A stretch of 64,000 nt of DNA from Cyanobacteria bacterium FACHB-63 (GCA_014695255.1 JACJNX010000070.1:1-64000), one strand, 5' to 3'. Shown: positions 6,614 to 16,502, numbered from the stretch's first letter. Numbers and translations: made by a program. The notes: generated by a model not told the origin, from the sequence alone.

Positions 6614-7942
6614 TTATAAATTCGCACCGTTCTGTAACTTCTTCAAAGGATCTAACAGCACATCTGCAACCCGACGTTGACGAGTCACAATCTCAGCAAC
6701 CGCAGTTTGTCCAGGCTTAAACTGAAAGGTTTGTCCTTTGGCATTGATGCTGTCACGATCGAGCGCCACTTCAACTCGATAGCTCTGCCCGAATTGTTCG
6801 TTCGGTTTGCTATCCGGAGAAATCGTGCTGACTCGACCGGGAACAATCCCATAGTCTTGATAAGGATAAGCATCCAATTTGACTTTAACAGGCAGACCCG
6901 GTTTGACAAATCCCATCTCTGCGCTAGGTAAGATAGCAGAAATGACCAGGGGTTGACCTTGAGGCGCGATCTCAGCGATCGTTTGTCCGGGTTGAGTAAA
7001 GACTCCACTACGACGAACGTTAAGCGATAGAACCACGCCCTTTGCGGGTGATCGCAGGAAACGCTGCTTCAGCTTAGTTCGATTTTCCTCTAGAAGAAAC
7101 CCTGTCTCTTTGACCTTCGCTTGCAGTTCTGTCAGCTTTACCGTGAGTTGTTGAATTTCCTGCTGTGCTTCTAACTGACTTTGTTGTGCCTCATCTTTTT
7201 TCTGAGCTAGTTCAATCTGCAAGCGTCTTGCCTCAGCTTGGGTTTGTTCTAACGCATTTTGTCGTTCTGTAATGCTGCGAGTTCGATCGCGCAATTGTTG
7301 TTCTGCGGTAAATACATTTTCTTGAGAAATAGCACCTTGTTCAACCAAGGGTTTTAATCGTTCCAGGCGTTTTTCTTGAGCATGAGCATCGGTTTCAAAC
7401 TGAGCGAGTAACTCTTGATTGCTTTCGGCATTGTTTTTCGATTGAGTGATCGCAACCTCCTGCATACTGATACTCGTTTTGGCGATCGCGGCGCGTGTTT
7501 CTGCCTGTAACCGAGTTTTGTCGAGTAGGTCTTGAGTTTGTAATTTCTCCATCTCAGACGATTGCAGCAGGTGTTCTAAGCGGTGCACCTCTTTCTCAGC
7601 AAGCTCAGTATCTAGCTCCATCAGAACTTGTCCTGCTTCTACGGTTTGACCTTCCTGCACCGCAATGCGAACCACTTTGCCAGAATCGATCGAATGAACT
7701 TGAAAAACTTCTCCTTTGGGAATTAACTTCCCTTTCGCTTGGGCAACTTCGTCGGTATGTCCATACCAAGACCAGACCGCAAACAGTAAGCAAAATGTTG
7801 TTCCGCCTAGAATCAATCGACTCGGTAAATTTGAAGGCGGCTGGTCTAGAACAGTTTGTAGAGGCAACGACCATTGAGTCGCGACTGCGTTGGCATGAAG
7901 TCTTGTCGCTTCCTCTGGAGATGATTTAGGCGTAGAAACCAT
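6614..7942 (-). CDS. HlyD-family membrane fusion protein
   Basis: I place the start at the ATG at 7942 (MVSTPKSSPEEA), because the open frame upstream to 8182 looks non-conserved; no strong ribosome site decides this. The 442-residue protein has one N-terminal membrane segment (LILGGTTFCLLFAVWSWYG), a lipoyl-like hairpin (SIDSGKVVRIAVQEGQTVEAGQVLMELD), a long Gln/Glu-rich coiled coil and a C-terminal beta-barrel region. It would bridge the inner-membrane ABC exporter encoded just upstream to the outer membrane for type I-like secretion of the cluster's peptides. Order and strand place it in one operon with the exporter and the two precursor genes. Confidence 0.9.
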   Translation of the reverse strand: MVSTPKSSPEEATRLHANAVATQWSLPLQTVLDQPPSNLPSRLILGGTTFCLLFAVWSWYGHTDEVAQAKGKLIPKGEVFQVHSIDSGKVVRIAVQEGQTVEAGQVLMELDTELAEKEVHRLEHLLQSSEMEKLQTQDLLDKTRLQAETRAAIAKTSISMQEVAITQSKNNAESNQELLAQFETDAHAQEKRLERLKPLVEQGAISQENVFTAEQQLRDRTRSITERQNALEQTQAEARRLQIELAQKKDEAQQSQLEAQQEIQQLTVKLTELQAKVKETGFLLEENRTKLKQRFLRSPAKGVVLSLNVRRSGVFTQPGQTIAEIAPQGQPLVISAILPSAEMGFVKPGLPVKVKLDAYPYQDYGIVPGRVSTISPDSKPNEQFGQSYRVEVALDRDSINAKGQTFQFKPGQTAVAEIVTRQRRVADVLLDPLKKLQNGANL

Positions 7943-8199
7943 AATGTTATACCGAAGAAATGATCTGAGCATTAGTTCTGTCAATTCGCTAAGGCAAAAT
8001 GACAAGGTTTCGAGAGGGTTGAGGCTAGAGAGCCGATGATGAAAGACTCCAAAATCAATCGTAAACAGTAGGAAAGCTATTTGAAGTAATGTCTGCGAAC
8101 AATAAAATGTGCTATGACACTTGAAGCTTTGCTTCATGATAGTTGTAACTCGGAGTTCGCTCTGCCAGATTGGCAGGAACATTGTTTAGCTTTCTTAAG

Positions 8200-11100
8200 C
8201 TATAGATTTAACTGCTGTTGTGCCAGGTTGTAATACAATCCTTGCTGGGCAATCAACTCCGAATGAGTTCCCTGTTCAACTAACACACCTTGATCGATGA
8301 CTAAAATTCGATCAGCGTTCTGCACCGTAGACAATCGATGAGCAATGATGAATGTAGTGCGATCGCGGCTAATTCGCGCTAAATTCTGCTGAAACCGCCG
8401 TTCAGATTCTGTATCTAGCGAACTGGTCGCTTCATCGAGCAATAGAATTGCCGGGTTTCCAAGCAGCGCACGAGCGATCGCAATTCGTTGGCGTTGTCCA
8501 CCAGATAAATTTGCTCCCCGTTCTCCTACTTTGGTGCTATAGCCCAAAGGCAAATCTTGAATAAATCCATGAGCTTCTGCCAGCTTTGCCACCTGAATCA
8601 CATCTTCTAGGGTAAATTCAGACCGAAAGAGCGTAATGTTCTCTAGAATCGTGCCTGAGAACAAGAAACACTCTTGAGGAACGACACCCAACTGCGATCG
8701 CAGCGAAGGCGGAGAAACATGACGAATATCATGCCCATCAATCCAGATTCGACCCGTCGTGGGATGATAAAGACCTTGCAAGAGTTTGACGAGCGTACTT
8801 TTTCCAGAACCACTCCGTCCTACGATCGCGATCGTCTGTCCAGGTTGGATTGCCAAAGTAATGTTCTGAAGCACATTCTTCTCAGTATCTTGATAGCGAA
8901 AAGTCACATCCTCGAACTGAATTTCACCCTTTAACTGTGGCAATACAAGCATCGGAGCGTGAGAAGACTCTTCCGGTTGAGTCGAAAACACATCATCCAA
9001 ACGCTCGACAGAAACAAGCACTTCCTGACACTCATCCCACAATCCGACCAACGACAACACTGGATTCGTAACATTCCCAATCAACATATTGAACGCAACA
9101 AACTGCCCGATCGTTAACTGGTCTTGAATCACCAAGTTTGCGCCAAACCAGAGTAAGGCGGTACTGCCCAAGGTATTAATCAATCCGCTTGTCGTTTGCA
9201 GCCCCAGCGAAAACTTCTGACCCCGAAATCGTTCATTCAGCATTGAGGTAAAGCGCTCCTCCCACAGCCAGCGCATTTCGCGCTCAGCCGCAGATGCCTT
9301 CACGGTTGCGATCCCCGTAATCATCTCGACGAGCGAAGAGTTTTGCGCGGCAGCTTCTTTGAAAATAGAACGAGAAATGCGACGGAGAAACGGACTCGCC
9401 ACGATCGTCAGAATAATAATCGGCGGTAAAAGTGCTAGAACCAGCAGCGTGAGTTGCCAATTGTAGTAGGCCATCAAGCCCACATAAACCACTGCGGTAA
9501 GCGCATTTAACCAAGCTGTCACGGCTTGCCGAGTCAGAAACGCCTGAATCTTCTGGTTTTCCTGAACCCGCGTGATAATGTCCCCGACCTGACGAGATTC
9601 AAAAAATTGCAGGGGTAGCTTTAGCGTGTGGTTAATAAACGCGCTGATAAAACTGAGATCGAGGCGGTTAGAGAAATAATCCAGCAAGTATTGGCGAACC
9701 GCTACTAAGCCGATCTGCCACACGCTGAATAACACTAACCCGATCGCAAAGACATTCAGGGCGGCTGGACTTTTTTGTACAATCACGCGATCGAGAATGA
9801 TTTGCGTGAACAGGGGCGTGATCAATCCAAACACCTGAAGCAACAGGGAAGTCAGAATAATTTGTACTAGAACTGAACGGTAGGGGGATAGGGCAGACCA
9901 GAACCGATTGAGCGACAGCTTTTCGCTTTTCGTTGCTCGAAACTGCTCACCTGGCTCCAATAAGAGAGCATATCCTGTCCAATTGCTCTGAAACTCTTCC
10001 GGTGTAAGTGTTTGCTTTCCAACCGCAGGATCAGCAATCAAAATCTGGCGATGTTTGGCACGATAGACCACGACATAGTGATCGCCCTGCCAGTGAGCAA
10101 TCCAAGGCTGATTCAGTTCGATTAAACGCCCCAAACTAGCTCGAACCGGACGGGATTGAAATCCAACTCGTTCAGCCGCCTCAGCGAGATTTTTTAGGGA
10201 AGTCCCCGATCGCCCTACATTTGCTAAATTCCGCAATGTATTGATGCTCCGTCGCTTGCCCCAATACTGACCGATCATGGCGAGACAGGCGATCCCACAG
10301 TCAGACGAGCTTTGCTGTTGGATAAAAGAGTAGGAAGCCCACAATCGCTTGCGCGATCGTCGTCGAGTTGGAGTTGGAAACGCCACTTCGGGTTGCTCAG
10401 AAGCCGTTTCTGGGGATCGGTCTGAGCGTGCGGGATAAGCAGTCGGCGCGACTTTCGGGGCAGCCAAATAATGTGGCTGCGATTGAGCGCCTCTACTCAC
10501 CCTGATCTCCAATGGCATTGGCTGGAAAATCGATCGATTCCCAGAAGCAGATTCCCGATTCAAAAGCACAGGAGCGATCGCGCAAGCCGCTTGCCAATGT
10601 TCTTCTGACAACTTGTAAATTGTCAGTTCTGTTTCAGCGACCCAATGAGAGGGAACTGGGTCAGGATAGCCCCAAAATTCTCCAAGCTGAGGAACTTGTT
10701 CAGCATTCCCCTGGTTCGCAATGCGTCCCGATCGTAGCCAGCAATGATTGATTCGGCAAAGATTCGAGTCCGAGAGTCGCTCTCCGGCGGCAATTCGATC
10801 TTCCGCAAGTAGCGGTAACAATTGCTGGAGTTGATCGCTAGGCAGCGATTGCAGCACTGTGGAAGTTTTGAAGAAGATTAAATGTTCGCGTTGTCGCGTT
10901 CGCTGCTCTAAGAAGTCCCGCAGATCCGGTAGTTGTTGCAGCCAGTATTGCACTTTCTCCTGGTCGAGGCGAGCGATTTGACTGGCGGAGGCGGCGATCG
11001 CTTGGTAAGGGAGCGGGGTATCTGAAAACAGCCGATCCCCGCCGAAGACTTCGCCGACTTCTAGGCTTTTGACTGAAACCCATCTTTGCCGCCTGGGATC

Positions 11101-11382
11101 AAAAGAGAGCAATCGCACTCGACCCTGACACACAATGAATAAGTCGCTCAGTTCAGTGCGGTTTTGTTCAGTAAGCACAGAATTGTCTTTGCGATCGTCT
11201 GTAGAATCAGTACAGATCGGCTGACCGAGCTGAAGCGAAATTAATTCAAACTCTTGAGAAAAGCGTACAAGCAGTGTCGGTTCTGCTTGAGACAGTGGGA
11301 GTTGTCTCAGAAGGTCTGGAACTGTTGCAACCGTTACATCTTCGATTCTTGACCGTGAACGGCTATCCACACGCGGATTCAT
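8200..11382 (-). CDS. HetC-like peptidase-containing ABC exporter
   Basis: The 1060-residue fused exporter has an N-terminal cNMP-binding-like domain (about 80-150) and a second weaker one (175-265), then a C39 peptidase with Cys362 (SSDCGIACLAM), His435 (GDHYVVVY) and Asp451 (ADPAVG). A six-helix membrane domain follows (about 500-780), then an ATPase with Walker A GRSGSGKST (855-863), LSGGQRQR and ILLLDEATSSLD. All catalytic residues are present. This layout matches HetC of Anabaena and cyanobacterial bacteriocin exporters. The peptidase would remove double-glycine leaders while the ATPase drives export. Cargo candidates lie in the same operon (HetP-fusion and graspetide precursor) and at 3890-4616. 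The N-terminal domains may gate transport by a small ligand. Confidence 0.92.
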   Translation of the reverse strand: MNPRVDSRSRSRIEDVTVATVPDLLRQLPLSQAEPTLLVRFSQEFELISLQLGQPICTDSTDDRKDNSVLTEQNRTELSDLFIVCQGRVRLLSFDPRRQRWVSVKSLEVGEVFGGDRLFSDTPLPYQAIAASASQIARLDQEKVQYWLQQLPDLRDFLEQRTRQREHLIFFKTSTVLQSLPSDQLQQLLPLLAEDRIAAGERLSDSNLCRINHCWLRSGRIANQGNAEQVPQLGEFWGYPDPVPSHWVAETELTIYKLSEEHWQAACAIAPVLLNRESASGNRSIFQPMPLEIRVSRGAQSQPHYLAAPKVAPTAYPARSDRSPETASEQPEVAFPTPTRRRSRKRLWASYSFIQQQSSSDCGIACLAMIGQYWGKRRSINTLRNLANVGRSGTSLKNLAEAAERVGFQSRPVRASLGRLIELNQPWIAHWQGDHYVVVYRAKHRQILIADPAVGKQTLTPEEFQSNWTGYALLLEPGEQFRATKSEKLSLNRFWSALSPYRSVLVQIILTSLLLQVFGLITPLFTQIILDRVIVQKSPAALNVFAIGLVLFSVWQIGLVAVRQYLLDYFSNRLDLSFISAFINHTLKLPLQFFESRQVGDIITRVQENQKIQAFLTRQAVTAWLNALTAVVYVGLMAYYNWQLTLLVLALLPPIIILTIVASPFLRRISRSIFKEAAAQNSSLVEMITGIATVKASAAEREMRWLWEERFTSMLNERFRGQKFSLGLQTTSGLINTLGSTALLWFGANLVIQDQLTIGQFVAFNMLIGNVTNPVLSLVGLWDECQEVLVSVERLDDVFSTQPEESSHAPMLVLPQLKGEIQFEDVTFRYQDTEKNVLQNITLAIQPGQTIAIVGRSGSGKSTLVKLLQGLYHPTTGRIWIDGHDIRHVSPPSLRSQLGVVPQECFLFSGTILENITLFRSEFTLEDVIQVAKLAEAHGFIQDLPLGYSTKVGERGANLSGGQRQRIAIARALLGNPAILLLDEATSSLDTESERRFQQNLARISRDRTTFIIAHRLSTVQNADRILVIDQGVLVEQGTHSELIAQQGLYYNLAQQQLNL

Positions 11383-12390
11383 AATTGCAATCCTCTAGTG
11401 AGTGTTCAGGCGAAACAGAGCGATTGATACTGACTTGCTTTTCTAAGTTGATCGACAAGTTAGAAGAGCGATGGAGTAGATTTTGAGATTAATACCTCGC
11501 CGGATTGCTAGCTTATGATTGCTTGACAACAGCAATTCTTCAGAAGCTCCTAACCCTTCGGAGTTTCAAGCGACTTCACAAATTTAACTCTTAGTCGAGC
11601 CTCATCTATTTGAAGGGGATGAAACGATCGTCTTCTAGCCTGCCGAATTTACTCTTTTGATATGATGCTAAATGTTGTTGTTTTCTTGAAACTAGAGTTC
11701 AGGGTTAAAGCAAGATTCAGAGAATAGCAAGAATCCCTGAAATTTCAATTAGATTGAAATCGGGTCAGGAGAGAAAGGCTCCAGTGACCAGACGCTTGCT
11801 TACAGCCGACTGTGCAATCAACTGGTTAATAAAATGACTAAATTGCGATTGGATCTAGTGTCTCTGAACAAAGTATATAAAGAAGCTTCCGTACCTTGTT
11901 GAAGTAGCTCACTAAACAGAAATAAATTATCGTTCTCAGAGCTTGATTCTGCTTCAATCGAGAAATCGAATACTGAAACTGGTTAACAATTTGAATTGTT
12001 ACGGATGCAACTTGTTGAATAAAGGAATCAGGCAAGTTGCAGGTTGAGATCGAATCGTAGCGCACCATTATAAAGGAAATCTCCTCGCTTTACAGGACTA
12101 GGGGGCGTAACCTGATGTGCGATTTCCAGCCGTCAAAGCAACGTTTTTCGACACTTTATTGGCCTCGGACTTGATCTAAATTGTCGCTCTTCGTAAGAAG
12201 TGCTGACCCATGTTGTAACAGCTATCCGTTCGTATATCAAGCTCAACTGATCGGACTACGAACTTGCGATTAAGAAACTAGCGTCCAGTACTTATAAATA
12301 CAGATATTTATAAACAATGTCAAGGGTATTAGTTTCTGCTTCATATAATGTTTATCAATACTTCGGACAAAATTAAGCAGCAATAGTACC
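11383..12390. other. About 1 kb intergenic region upstream of the exporter operon
   Basis: AT-rich, with no clear gene. It contains an imperfect inverted repeat at 11438-11468 (cttttctaagttg / caagttagaagag, 11 of 13 pairing), 56-86 bases before the exporter start, which could be an operator or a leader hairpin. A 76-codon minus-strand frame at 11838-12068 is preceded by GAGGAG, but its composition does not resemble a known family. Near 12300 there is a run of short A/T repeats. The exporter promoter must lie here but could not be fixed. Confidence 0.5.
11838..12068 (-). CDS. Doubtful small hypothetical protein
   Basis: This 76-residue frame starts MVRYDSISTCNLPDSF, with GAGGAG about 12 bases before the ATG. 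It has a hydrophobic, Ile/Gln-rich middle (IQIVNQFQYSIS) and no recognisable domain. It lies alone on the minus strand in the long gap before the exporter operon, next to the gene-remnant region. The ribosome-binding sequence is its only support, so it may be chance. Confidence 0.22.
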   Translation of the reverse strand: MVRYDSISTCNLPDSFIQQVASVTIQIVNQFQYSISRLKQNQALRTIIYFCLVSYFNKVRKLLYILCSETLDPIAI

Positions 12391-13053
12391 CTAAGCGCGC
12401 AAGGATTCGTAGTTGGGATGAGATTTAATCAAAGTGGGCGATCGCTTTAACTTTGAAATAAAGGCATCGAGCAAGAAATCATTAAGGGCGCGGCGGTTGA
12501 GACTGGTCATCGAGAGGACAAATGGCTGTTCTAAGTCACGGGCTTGCCAAGCTTGCAGTTCAGCGAGATTGAGCGCACTCAAACTAGCATTGACGTGAAA
12601 ATCAAGTTTTTTGGCATGACGGGATTGGCAATCTTCGAGACCTGTAAATTGCTTGCTGTCACGGAAGAGAAATTCGATTTGAAAGCGCAAATGGTACAGT
12701 GTCACCATTTCTTTTGGGCAGAAATCGAGGTCGGTGGAAAAGAGGACGATGCAAAATTGCATAGACTTTGGGAACTTCCAAACTTTTGGTGATTCATATA
12801 GGCGATCGCAAACCCTCATGAATGCTGATTCAATAGTTCTGTTAATTTGACATGCTTCATCTATCACATGGAGTAATTTCACATCATCCATGAGATATTG
12901 GCAAACATAAGGCATTGTCAAATCTGCACGGGGCGGCAAAAAGTCGATTGGTGTTCGCCACCTTAGAAATATTGAACGAGATTTCAAAGGTTTTGACTCT
13001 ATTGATCCGGGGATCGAAGCGGTGCTAGAGATTTTTTGCTGCCCTGTCCACAA
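12391..13053 (-). pseudogene. C-terminal remnant of an IS4-type DDE transposase
   Basis: The last roughly 135 codons (to about 12800) read VLFSTDLDF...YHLRFQIEFLFRDSKQFTGLEDCQSR...FHVNASLSALNLAELQ. This is the conserved C-terminal catalytic block of IS4-type (IS701-like) transposases, with the Glu of the DDE set in the IEFLFRD segment. The N-terminal half with the two catalytic Asp residues is missing; the open frame further upstream looks unrelated. No inverted repeats were recognised. It is a truncated, dead element at the edge of a stretch of broken genes. Confidence 0.75.
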
Positions 13054-13131
13054 ACTAGGTGGAAAGCATTCTCATATACGAGAATTGAGATAGCAGGCAT
13101 TGTTGCCCAAAATGTGTGTGCAAGTCCAGAA

Positions 13132-13566
13132 TTACTCCGTAAATTTGCAGACATGAATTTGGCAGCTTCCACCAGCCGTCGCAATCATCTTTCCATCTGC
13201 ACTAAATGCGATCGCGGTAAGCTTCTTGGAATACATCTTTGATCGATAAACCTCCTCAAACATTTCTAGATCCCACAGATGCAAATTTCCGTCGTCGTCA
13301 CCACTCGCTAGAATTGCTCCTGTCGGACTAAATACCAAAACCTTGACGGATGCCAGCACTCGCAATGCTCTAATTTCTGCTCCAGTTTGAGCATTCCAAA
13401 GTCGGATCTTATTGTCTGGAGCGGAACTTGCAATCGTCTGTCCATCCGGACTAAATGCGATTGCATCCGTCCAACCTGAATAATCGCCAAATTGACGGAT
13501 TGCTGTTTTCGATCGCACATCCCACAGTTCAAACATTCCCTTACGCCCAGTCGCTAAATATTCTCT
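13132..13566 (-). pseudogene. WD40-repeat gene fragment
   Basis: About 145 codons encode three WD40 blades: ...MFELWDVRSK, AIAFSPDGQTIASSAPDNKIRLWNAQTG, VLVFSPTGAILASGDDDGNLHLWD, and a last partial one. Cyanobacterial WD40 proteins normally have many more blades and an N-terminal domain. Here the homology starts abruptly at 13566, just where cysE homology ends. An open frame to 13731 exists only because it reads through the cysE remnant in another frame. I therefore call a 5'-truncated fragment rather than a 199-residue protein. Confidence 0.7.
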
Positions 13567-13579
13567 AGTAGGACGGAGC

Positions 13580-13786
13580 GCGAGCGGCAGGGTGAACTTC
13601 AACACCCGTGAGAAAGCGATTGAGAAATCAATCGGGGCAGAACAGGAACCTGGAATCGGCATCAAGCATGAGCAAAGCGATGCAACCAAATCGTTTGCAG
13701 TCCTGGATAGCAAAACAGAACCTCTAACCAATTTCGAGCAGCAGGATCGCGCTCAAGAATCACTTGCAAGTCAGATAAGAACATAG
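13580..13786 (-). pseudogene. cysE: 5' remnant of serine acetyltransferase gene (cysE)
   Basis: From the ATG at 13786 the frame reads [19 protein letters not shown], then [21 protein letters not shown]: the unmistakable N-terminus of CysE, which makes O-acetylserine. An in-frame TGA follows (13645-13647). The homology continues as PVLPRLISQ, and after a frameshift as FLTGVEVHPAAR, stopping at about 13580. The hexapeptide catalytic domain is absent. So about 70 codons survive with a stop, a frameshift and a 3' truncation. The downstream sequence is the WD40 fragment in another frame. A functional cysE would have to be elsewhere. Confidence 0.85.
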
Positions 13787-13814
13787 ATTAGGTTTGATGA
13801 GAATGAATAGGGCT

Positions 13815-13901
13815 TTAGAGGGTGTGTTGTGCAATTGCAGCATTCCAATCACCGTAGATGATGTGATAGAACGGCGCAAGTTGGTCATAAAAATTGGTCA
13901 T
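13815..13901 (-). pseudogene. N-terminal remnant of a class I methyltransferase
   Basis: A 28-codon frame reads MTNFYDQLAPFYHIIYGDW, then NAAIAQHTL and a stop. FYDQLAPFYHLIY is the conserved start of a family of SAM-dependent methyltransferases. The SAM-binding motifs that should follow are missing. It adds a fourth broken gene to this 1.5 kb stretch. It could in principle be translated, but not as an enzyme. Confidence 0.65.
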
Positions 13902-13963
13902 GGTAGTATTTCTAATTCACGCTCGTAAATAGCATTGAGCACGATTAGTTCACATAATGTAGT

Positions 13964-15838
13964 TTATAGTCTCCGAAGTTTTTGTGCGTGCCAGTTCAAC
14001 TCACAGTGCATTCCTTTCGGTTTGTTGGGCAATCGTTGGAATGTGCCTCGAAGTTTTTGTGCTAGAGTTTCTGCTTGACGAGTACCCAATCCAGCAGCAG
14101 CCTTCCCACTGAAATCAGTGTTGCCATGATCAATCACTCGAATGACTTGTTTGCTATTTTCTTCAGCGCAAATCACTGTAATTCGAGTGGTGTCGATCGC
14201 ATACTTGCCTACATTACACAATGCTTCTTCTAGAAATCGACACAAGTTTCGCTTTTGCTCTAGGCTGAGACCGCGATCGTTCATGGGTTCAAATTTGACA
14301 ATGCGTGACCGAATCGTTTTGAAGTAAGGTAAATCTCGCTCCATCGTCTGCAAGTAGACTTCATACAGGAGCGTATGGAGCGGTGCTTGTAGATCTAGGA
14401 TAGAGTTCGCGTCGAGCTGAAAGCTTGTTTCCTGCTCTAGAGTTTCTCGCTGGATGACTTCATAGACGGAACGCAATTCTTGATTGAGATGCTTTAGATC
14501 TGGTAGCAGAGGATGAGTTGCATCCTGCATTTGCACATCCCGCAACATTTTTGCCAGCGTTTGCAAAGCGCCATTGTGAATCGTGGTGAATGTCTGATCG
14601 ATCACAGCCTGACGATCGCGCAATCGCTCCCGTAATGATTGTTCGTAACGGTAAATTGATGCTGCTGCTAATCCTGCACCGTTGAATACTAGAACGATCA
14701 ATGCTGGGACGACTGGAATCCACCAGCCAATCCAGATCAGCCCATACGAGATCGCAATTAATCCAACTGATGAGAGCGCGACACCTAGTAAAATGCGCCC
14801 AGGCGATCGTGCCACTCGTCCGAAACTGATGCCAACAATTCCCCACGCAACAATCCAAAGATATTCCCACCCGTCTGACCAAACTTGCAGGAGTGGTCGA
14901 TCGTCTAAAGTAGCGCTCAAGATTTGGCTGACAGCGTGCGCCTGCATTTCTACACCATTAACCAAGCCATAGATTGCACTAGGTACGGCATCTGAGTTAA
15001 CAACATCCTTGGTGCTAATTCCAGTCAAGCCAATTAAAACAATTCGTCCTCGAATCCAATCAGGATTTACTGTGCCCGATTGCAAGTCGCGCCAGGAGAC
15101 GATCCGAAACGGTTTACGCCCAGCCCGTGGATACAATAGAACCTGATTTCCACCTGCATCTGCATTGATATATCCCCCAGAATGCGGCTGAAACCTTGTC
15201 AGTTCTGCTTGACCGAATCGCATCGCGACACGATCGCGCACCCCATTTTCTAACTGAATTCCTTGAGTTGATAGATACGATCGTGCTAACTGAAGTGCTA
15301 AAGAAAATCGGTACTGTCGTTTTGGGTTCGTTGCACCTAGTAACCAACGTCGCAATCTCCCATCCTGATCGGGTAGCACATCAGAAAAGCCGATCTGTTG
15401 TGTGGGAATGTTCGGAGGGGCTGCAACACTAAATCCGCCTTGTACAGGAAGCGCTTTCTCAATTGCAATCACATTTGGAGATTGAAGCGCCTTAAGAAAA
15501 GCTTCGCGTCCCGGTGAAACGGGAACATCCCGTAAGAAGTCAAGCCCAATGACATTCGGTTGATCTGCTTGAACTCGCTGAATAATCGTTGCAAGATCGC
15601 GATCGGGAAGCGGATAGGTGCCAATGCGATGAATGTCCTCGTCGGTAATGCCAACAATCAAAATTCGCTCATCTATCGGTTCTGCGGGACGCGATCGTAG
15701 TGCGGCATCGAATGCCATTAATTCTAAAGGTTGAAGAAATCCGAAGGCACGAAGCGCGATCGTACTAGCAATCACAGCTAATCCAGGAATTGCACCGACT
15801 CGCCACAGTAACAGTTCTGCTTTTAGTTTGCGAATCAT
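13964..15838 (-). CDS. CHASE2-domain sensor histidine kinase
   Basis: The 624-residue protein has an N-terminal membrane anchor, then an extracytoplasmic CHASE2 domain (about 35-310: LELMAFDAALRSRP, ILIVGITDEDI). Two or three membrane helices follow at about 325-400, then a coiled segment with TIHNGALQTLAKML, which I read as a HisKA_3-type phosphoacceptor box. A HATPase_c-like end carries VIDHGN and a GLGTRQAETLA G-box. The response regulator gene ends 6 bases upstream in the same operon, so the two form a two-component pair. The signal is unknown. CHASE2 proteins in cyanobacteria often lie near DUF928 and CHAT genes, as here. Confidence 0.88.
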   Translation of the reverse strand: MIRKLKAELLLWRVGAIPGLAVIASTIALRAFGFLQPLELMAFDAALRSRPAEPIDERILIVGITDEDIHRIGTYPLPDRDLATIIQRVQADQPNVIGLDFLRDVPVSPGREAFLKALQSPNVIAIEKALPVQGGFSVAAPPNIPTQQIGFSDVLPDQDGRLRRWLLGATNPKRQYRFSLALQLARSYLSTQGIQLENGVRDRVAMRFGQAELTRFQPHSGGYINADAGGNQVLLYPRAGRKPFRIVSWRDLQSGTVNPDWIRGRIVLIGLTGISTKDVVNSDAVPSAIYGLVNGVEMQAHAVSQILSATLDDRPLLQVWSDGWEYLWIVAWGIVGISFGRVARSPGRILLGVALSSVGLIAISYGLIWIGWWIPVVPALIVLVFNGAGLAAASIYRYEQSLRERLRDRQAVIDQTFTTIHNGALQTLAKMLRDVQMQDATHPLLPDLKHLNQELRSVYEVIQRETLEQETSFQLDANSILDLQAPLHTLLYEVYLQTMERDLPYFKTIRSRIVKFEPMNDRGLSLEQKRNLCRFLEEALCNVGKYAIDTTRITVICAEENSKQVIRVIDHGNTDFSGKAAAGLGTRQAETLAQKLRGTFQRLPNKPKGMHCELNWHAQKLRRL

Positions 15839-15844
15839 GATCGT

Positions 15845-16495
15845 TTAGTCGATTAATCCTTCTTCACGCGATCGCATTTCCGTTTGAATCCGAATGTTCT
15901 TACCTGCGTCGGGGTAGACTTCTAGCGCATCCTGGATCTTAGACCAGTAGTGCCGGACTGAGCGTTCAGACACTCGCATTCGTTCTGCGATCGCTTTGTC
16001 TTGCAATCCTTCTCCAAATGCAAGCTGCAACACTTCTAACCATTCTGGTTTAATCTCTAATCCGGTTCGCATCTCCTTGGGCGTGTAGAGTAATCCTTGC
16101 AGTGCCCAATCGACTCGCGTCAGCATATCCTTCATGGGTAAGCTTTTATCTACCACGGCAAAACCGCCTTCGTGGGTGCTAATTTCAGGCTTGAGACGAA
16201 CGAGCGATCGGACATGGGCGCTCTGCACCACAATATTGAGGCTTGGATAGTTCTTTAGTAAGGTTTTGAGCAGTTGAATGCCTACATCCGGTCGCGCCGT
16301 TGCTCCCGGTACGTCGGGTATTGCTAAATCCATCACGACTAAATCTGGCTTAGTGCCTTCAATCTGCTGTAGGGCTTGTTGTGCAGTCTGCGCGATCGTA
16401 ATCTCAACGTCTGGATAGTGTTGACGGAGTACCGCAACCGTTCCACTTAACACGGCTTCATGATCATCGATGACCACAAATTTCGAGCTTGCCAT
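15845..16495 (-). CDS. NarL/FixJ-type response regulator
   Basis: The 216-residue regulator has a receiver domain with acidic pocket Asp10/Asp11, phosphoacceptor Asp56 (VVMDLAIPD) and Lys117 (VVDKSLP), all present. The C-terminal LuxR-type helix-turn-helix is visible as FGEGLQDKAIAERMRVSERSVRHYWSKIQDAL (about 160-190). It lies 6 bases upstream of the CHASE2 kinase gene on the same strand and is the probable phosphorylation partner. Targets are unknown; the divergent DUF928-CHAT genes are attractive candidates by position. Confidence 0.9.
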   Translation of the reverse strand: MASSKFVVIDDHEAVLSGTVAVLRQHYPDVEITIAQTAQQALQQIEGTKPDLVVMDLAIPDVPGATARPDVGIQLLKTLLKNYPSLNIVVQSAHVRSLVRLKPEISTHEGGFAVVDKSLPMKDMLTRVDWALQGLLYTPKEMRTGLEIKPEWLEVLQLAFGEGLQDKAIAERMRVSERSVRHYWSKIQDALEVYPDAGKNIRIQTEMRSREEGLID

Positions 16496-16502
16496 AATGT
16501 TT

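Noticed and set aside
6614-8182. Longer HlyD reading frame starting at 8182
   Set aside because: The first 80 residues are Cys/His/Phe-rich and unlike the family; the family-like part begins at MVSTPKSS.
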